Shown: one piece after another, positions 49,789-53,070 of the stretch | Layout of the letters: every line of letters begins with the position of its first letter | Position numbering within the stretch: the stretch's first letter is position 1 | Notes under the pieces: model-generated | Database searches by the model: none | What the model was told of the DNA's origin: nothing | The model's input: the letters and a program-made list of their open reading frames with translations, nothing else | Program-made: the position numbers and the translations under genes | NCBI GenBank assembly: GCA_019247515.1 | Contig: JAFAOS010000197.1 | Span: 1-53,070 of the forward strand | Source of the DNA: Chloroflexota bacterium | Lineage (GTDB): Bacteria; Chloroflexota; UBA6077; CF-72 | Direction of reading: 5' to 3' | Length of the DNA: 53,070 bases

Positions 49789-51018
49789 TCATTGCAAGCT
49801 TTTCGGAAAGATGACCGTGACCGCGGTGCCCTGGCCTGTCTCTGACCAGATACTGATGGTTCCTTTCAGTGACTCGGTGACGAGGTTGCGCACGATGGCC
49901 AGGCCCAGGCCCGTGCCGCCCAGGGCTCGACCGGTGGTGAAAAATGGCTCGAAGGCGCGCGCTCGAACGTCGGCCGTCATGCCGCGCCCGTAGTCGCGGA
50001 CGGTGATCTCAAAAGAGGGAGGATCGGATGCGCCGACGTGATCGCCAGGTGAAATGTCGATGCGGCCCCCCTCGTCGTGCGGATACGCGTAGCGCTCCGC
50101 GTTCGTGAAGAGGTTGAGCAGAATCTGTGTCAGATGGCCCGGGTAGCCGGTGCACGTCGCGGCAGCGGAGTCCGACCACGCGCTCTGCACGCGGAGCTCC
50201 AGGTGTGCCTGACGCGCCTCGAGCCTGAACAGAGCGACGGTGTCGTTCACGAGGTCCAGCACGTTGAATGTCTCGAGCACGTCGACCGTCTGGCTGACCG
50301 AAAGCTTTTTGAAGGTCTCGACCAGTCGGTGGGCGCGCTGAATGTTGCGCTCGATCAGCAGCAGCGCCTCGCGCATGTCGTCGACGAGCTCGCGGGCGGC
50401 CGGATTGCTGGCGGCGAAGGTGTGGAGTTCTTGAGAATCCAGACGATGGCGTACGACGCTCGACGCGGTGTTGACCGTCCCCAGCGGCGTGTTGATCTCG
50501 TGCGCCACGCCGGCCACCATTTCGGTCAACGCGCGATACTTTTCGACCTCCATCTCCGCTCGTAGCGCGCGCTGCTCGAGCTCTCCGCGCACCAGCCGCT
50601 CGGTTGAGTTGCGGATCGACCGCGTCAGTTGACCGAGCATGGCACCCATGAGCGAGGGCGCCTCGCTCAGTTGCCGCAGGAAAACGTCCCTGTCGAGCAC
50701 CAGGAGCTCGGACGGTTCCAGCGCGACAACCGTGGCCGATCGCGGTCCTCCGTCGAGGAGCGCGATTTCCCCATACGCCTCGCCCGGTCCGACCAGCGCG
50801 ACGTCCACCACCATGTTGGGGTCCACCTGTCTGAGGATCCGCAGCTTGCCTTCGAGCACGACGTGCAGTCCGTCAGATGCCGCGCCTTCGTGGAACACGA
50901 CCTCGCCCGCGGCGATCGACCGTCGCGCTCCCGCCGCGGCAAGCATAGCCACCTGAGGCGGCGACAGACCACAGAAAAGCGGCAGCCTGCTCAGTGCGGC
51001 GGCCGAGTCGTCATGCAC
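49789..51018 (-). CDS. Histidine kinase with N-terminal cyclic-nucleotide-binding domain
   Basis: 409 residues from GTG 51018. Residues 1-130 are a cNMP-binding-like domain (LPLFCGLSPPQVAMLAAAGA, GEAYGEIALLDGGPRSATVV, the phosphate-binding cassette). Then a coiled linker and HisKA-like region with the phospho-acceptor H173 in VAGVAHEINTPLGTV, and a HATPase domain: LLNLFTNAERYAYPH (N box), DYGRGMTADVRARAFEPFFT (G1/F) and GTGLGLAIVRNLV (G2). No TM, so a cytosolic sensor. No response regulator is adjacent. It starts 8 bp inside the end of the upstream aminotransferase, so the two are co-translated. Confidence 0.92.
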   Translation of the reverse strand: MHDDSAAALSRLPLFCGLSPPQVAMLAAAGARRSIAAGEVVFHEGAASDGLHVVLEGKLRILRQVDPNMVVDVALVGPGEAYGEIALLDGGPRSATVVALEPSELLVLDRDVFLRQLSEAPSLMGAMLGQLTRSIRNSTERLVRGELEQRALRAEMEVEKYRALTEMVAGVAHEINTPLGTVNTASSVVRHRLDSQELHTFAASNPAARELVDDMREALLLIERNIQRAHRLVETFKKLSVSQTVDVLETFNVLDLVNDTVALFRLEARQAHLELRVQSAWSDSAAATCTGYPGHLTQILLNLFTNAERYAYPHDEGGRIDISPGDHVGASDPPSFEITVRDYGRGMTADVRARAFEPFFTTGRALGGTGLGLAIVRNLVTESLKGTISIWSETGQGTAVTVIFPKSLQ

Positions 51019-52165
51019 GGACTGGTTCTCGGAGCGCCGAGATGAGCTGGTCCACCTCCGCCTCGGTGTTGTAGAGGTGCGGAGCGAAGCGCAGGTTGCC
51101 GCCGCGTACCGCGGACATCATGTGCGCGGCGGCCAGACGTTCTTGAATCGAATCCGAAGCGACGCCGTCTTTTACCGCGCACACCAGGCCGGCTGACTCG
51201 CCTTCTGCTTGCGACGTGATCAGCGTGTAGCCCATTTCCTGGAGCCCGTCGCATAGTCGTGCGCACAGCTGGCGGTTGTGGGCTTCGATCCGCCGCGGTC
51301 CGGTCTCGAGCAGGAGGTTGATGGCGGCGCCCATCGCCAGATTGGCCGCGAGGTTCGGCACGCTGGGCTCAAAGCGGCGCGCGGAATCGAACAGGTTCAG
51401 GCCGCTGTCGAACAGCGTCCCGTTGGGGTCCATCCGCATATTGCGCAATCCGACGTGCGGCACCCGCAGCTCGCGTTTGGCCCGATCGGAGCAATACACC
51501 AGTGCCTGGCCGAATCCAGAGAGCAGGAACTTGTACGAATGCGCGGCGACGACATCTCCACCCAGCGACGGCGCGTCCACGTCCATGCTGCCGACGGCCT
51601 GCACCGCGTCGACTGTCAACCAGATGTTGCGCGCGGCGCACTCCGCGGCCAACGCTTCCACCGGTGCACGAAAACCAGTGGTGTTGTTGACCAGGCTGAC
51701 CGACACCGCGCGAGTCCTGGGTGTCATCAATTCGACAAAGTCCTCGAGCTCGAAGCGGTTGCGCCCCTCATCGCGCACGACCCTGACCTGGACGCCGCGG
51801 TCGGCCACCGCCAGCCACGGCGCAATCAGGCTTGGGAAATCCAGCTCGTAGAGAATGACCTCGTCGCCCGGCTGCCAGTCGACGCCCGATGCAACCAGGT
51901 TCGTCGCCTCGCCTGTGCTGCGCAGGAGCGCCACCTGCTCGACAGGCGCGTGCAGCAGCCGCGCGGCACTCGCGCGCACCTCCTCCAGGCCGGCGCTCGT
52001 GGCGCCCAGAACGTCCGCCGAGAGCTGTTGCGCGACGTCCGCAAGCGTCTGGACGTACGCGCGAGGATGTGGCCCATAGGTCGCGTGGTCGAAGTAGGCC
52101 CACCGTTCGGTGATGGGAAACTCGCGTCTCAGGCTCGCGAGATCGAGCTCGTCGTTAGCGTGCAC
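51011..52165 (-). CDS. Class V aminotransferase (cysteine desulfurase/isopenicillin N epimerase-like)
   Basis: 384 residues from GTG 52165. PLP fold type I enzyme: WAYFDHATYGPHPRAYVQTL at the N-terminus, LLRSTGEATNLVASGVDWQP, VSVSLVNNTTGFRAPVEALA, TVDAVQAVGSMDVDAPSLG and the PLP lysine in AAHSYKFLLSGFGQALVY. Lacks an obvious SufS/IscS catalytic-Cys loop, so more like the epimerase or kynureninase-like branch. The stop overlaps the kinase start by 8 bp. TAAAGT sits 8 nt before the GTG (leaderless), and a RidA gene diverges 49 bp away. Confidence 0.9.
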   Translation of the reverse strand: MHANDELDLASLRREFPITERWAYFDHATYGPHPRAYVQTLADVAQQLSADVLGATSAGLEEVRASAARLLHAPVEQVALLRSTGEATNLVASGVDWQPGDEVILYELDFPSLIAPWLAVADRGVQVRVVRDEGRNRFELEDFVELMTPRTRAVSVSLVNNTTGFRAPVEALAAECAARNIWLTVDAVQAVGSMDVDAPSLGGDVVAAHSYKFLLSGFGQALVYCSDRAKRELRVPHVGLRNMRMDPNGTLFDSGLNLFDSARRFEPSVPNLAANLAMGAAINLLLETGPRRIEAHNRQLCARLCDGLQEMGYTLITSQAEGESAGLVCAVKDGVASDSIQERLAAAHMMSAVRGGNLRFAPHLYNTEAEVDQLISALREPVRA

Positions 52166-52170
52166 CGGGC

Positions 52171-52181
52171 AATACTTTACT
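52171..52181. promoter_or_regulatory. Overlapping divergent -10 candidates between aminotransferase and RidA genes
   Basis: AATACTTTACT: on minus TAAAGT (52179-52174) ends 8 nt before GTG 52165; on plus TACTTT or TTTACT can serve the RidA gene, whose AAGGAG leader follows. Confidence 0.35.
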
Positions 52182-52214
52182 GAGAAACGCGCGCGTGCAG
52201 GGAAAGGAGTCTCA

Positions 52215-52703
52215 ATGCGGATAGAGGCACGCCTCGCCGATCTGGGCCTGGTGCTCCCCCAAGCGATGCAAACGCCGACCGGCGTCCGACTGCCATTCAC
52301 CAACGTGCGGGTGCGTGGCCAACGCGCCTTCGTGGCCGGGCACGGTCCGCTCAACACCGACGGCAGCCTGGCTGGTCCGTTCGGCAAGGTGCCGACCGAC
52401 GTCAGTCCCGAGCAGGCATATCAATCCGCGCGCCTGGTGGGCCTGGCGATCCTGGCCAGCCTGAAGCGCGAGCTGGGTGACCTGGACCGTGTGACGGCCT
52501 GGCTGCGCGTCTTCGGCATGGTCAATTCCGCGCCTGAGTTCGCCGCCCAACCGGGCGTCATCAACGGCTGCTCCGATCTCCTGCTGGAAGTCTACGGCCC
52601 AGAAGCCGGCCAGCACGCCCGCTCCGCCGTAGGCCTGGCCGCGCTGCCGTTCAACATTCCCGTCGAGATCGAAGCCGAGGTCGAGCTCGCAGCTTCTACA
52701 TAA
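52215..52703 (+). CDS. RidA/YjgF-family protein
   Basis: 162 residues, AAAGGAG 6 nt upstream. YjgF-like trimeric fold; RidA deaminates reactive enamine/imine intermediates from PLP enzymes. Features: FTNVRVRGQRAFVAGHGPLN, SPEQAYQSARLVGLAILASL, LGDLDRVTAWLRVFGMVNSA and GLAALPFNIPVEIEAEVEL. The C-terminal Arg of active RidA (R105 region) is replaced here by LPFNIPVEIE, typical of the longer YjgF-like subfamily whose activity is unproven. The divergent PLP aminotransferase next door is a natural partner for imine clean-up. Confidence 0.9.
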   Translation: MRIEARLADLGLVLPQAMQTPTGVRLPFTNVRVRGQRAFVAGHGPLNTDGSLAGPFGKVPTDVSPEQAYQSARLVGLAILASLKRELGDLDRVTAWLRVFGMVNSAPEFAAQPGVINGCSDLLLEVYGPEAGQHARSAVGLAALPFNIPVEIEAEVELAAST

Positions 52704-52761
52704 CCTAACGGCTGATGCACGCTCAGAACACCGAGTGCAGCGGCGTGCATGAACACGCGTA

Positions 52762-53070
52762 TCAGCTCGAGACGCTAATGGCCCTCTCAATCAATCCGAT
52801 CGCGACGTCGCCGAGTGTGGCGAAACGCTCGTCGTGCGTCTGGCCCTTGAACCAGCGGTAGTAGATCTGCTGGCAGATGACCCCCACTTTGAAATAGGAG
52901 AACGCCAGGTACCAGCCCAGTCCCGAGAGGTCTCGACCACTCAAGCGCGCGTATAGCTCCGCGATCTCGGCGCGGGTGGGAAAGCCTGGCTCGCACGTGA
53001 CCGACCGCAAGCCGCCCATCATCTCCACGTCCTCGGGCGCGGTCCAGTACACCAGGAGCGACGCCAGGTC
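52762..53070 (-). CDS. Phosphotransferase-family (APH/ACAD10-like) protein, C-terminal part only
   Basis: The frame enters from the right edge (DLASLLVYWTAPED) and ends at 52762. The visible 102 residues match the C-terminal helical bundle of aminoglycoside-phosphotransferase-like kinases of the ACAD10/11 type: GFPTRAEIAELYARLSGRDL, GLGWYLAFSYFKVGVICQQI, then YYRWFKGQT. The kinase lobe with the catalytic HGD and DWE lies outside the window. These proteins often occur with acyl-CoA dehydrogenases, one of which is at 47592. Confidence 0.8.
   Translation of the reverse strand, partial: DLASLLVYWTAPEDVEMMGGLRSVTCEPGFPTRAEIAELYARLSGRDLSGLGWYLAFSYFKVGVICQQIYYRWFKGQTHDERFATLGDVAIGLIERAISVSS

Overview
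The window is a gene-dense, high-GC bacterial chromosome segment. GTG and TTG starts are common, genes often overlap by 4 bp (ATGA, GTGA, TTGA), and many starts sit 6-8 nt behind a TAnnnT box with no ribosome-binding site. Gene content (tandem MoeA genes with one MoeA-periplasmic-binding-domain fusion, a ThiS-ThiG fusion, a LivH-LivM fusion, a DUF6325 protein) suggests a Chloroflexota-type organism. That placement is inference: there is no rRNA or tRNA gene here to test it.

Layout. 1-4200 (minus): a secreted cupin/NTF2-like protein, then an MMPL transporter that continues in frame into a HlyD-like adaptor. 4334-5458: wecB. 5445-8457 (minus): a thiamine operon, TPP riboswitch-thiE-thiSG-thiO. 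8494-10942: SWIM zinc-finger protein, thrC and a metallo-beta-lactamase-fold hydrolase. 11035-17890: metG, a membrane glycosyltransferase-like protein, leucyl aminopeptidase and a polysaccharide flippase, with several families of short palindromic or tandem repeats between and inside them. 17895-24130: molybdenum cofactor cluster, with a catalytically dead M3-like peptidase-moaC-moaB on minus, and ybaK-moeA-moeA/PBP on plus, diverging from a 24-bp intergenic region. 24275-26450: lpd, split by an in-frame TAA, then lipB.

26499-35863: accessory region with an HTH-VIT-VWA protein, small and membrane proteins, a phytoene-desaturase-like oxidoreductase, a stand-alone LigD-type polymerase, a protein with the LQ-x-TLGNQAV motif of injection-system-associated proteins, a FIST sensor protein and a frameshifted two-repeat gene. 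35890-40031: serine hydrolase, PhzF protein and two aldo/keto reductases. 40274-46930: DUF6325 and SHOCT proteins, GH5 glycosidase, orphan branched-chain amino-acid-type ABC transporter parts and a methyltransferase. 46962-53070: acyl-CoA dehydrogenase, Gfo/Idh/MocA oxidoreductase, cNMP-binding histidine kinase co-transcribed with a class V aminotransferase, RidA-like protein, and a phosphotransferase cut by the window end.

I did not find CRISPR arrays, transposases, phage genes or RNA genes other than the riboswitch. The most unusual items are the MMPL-adaptor fusion, the HTH-VIT-VWA protein, the inactive M3 homologue in the Moco operon, the in-frame stop in lpd, repeats that have been recruited as coding sequence and ribosome-binding sites in the thiamine operon, and a degenerate dispersed repeat with protein-like conservation that flanks the GH5/Liv segment in inverted orientation.
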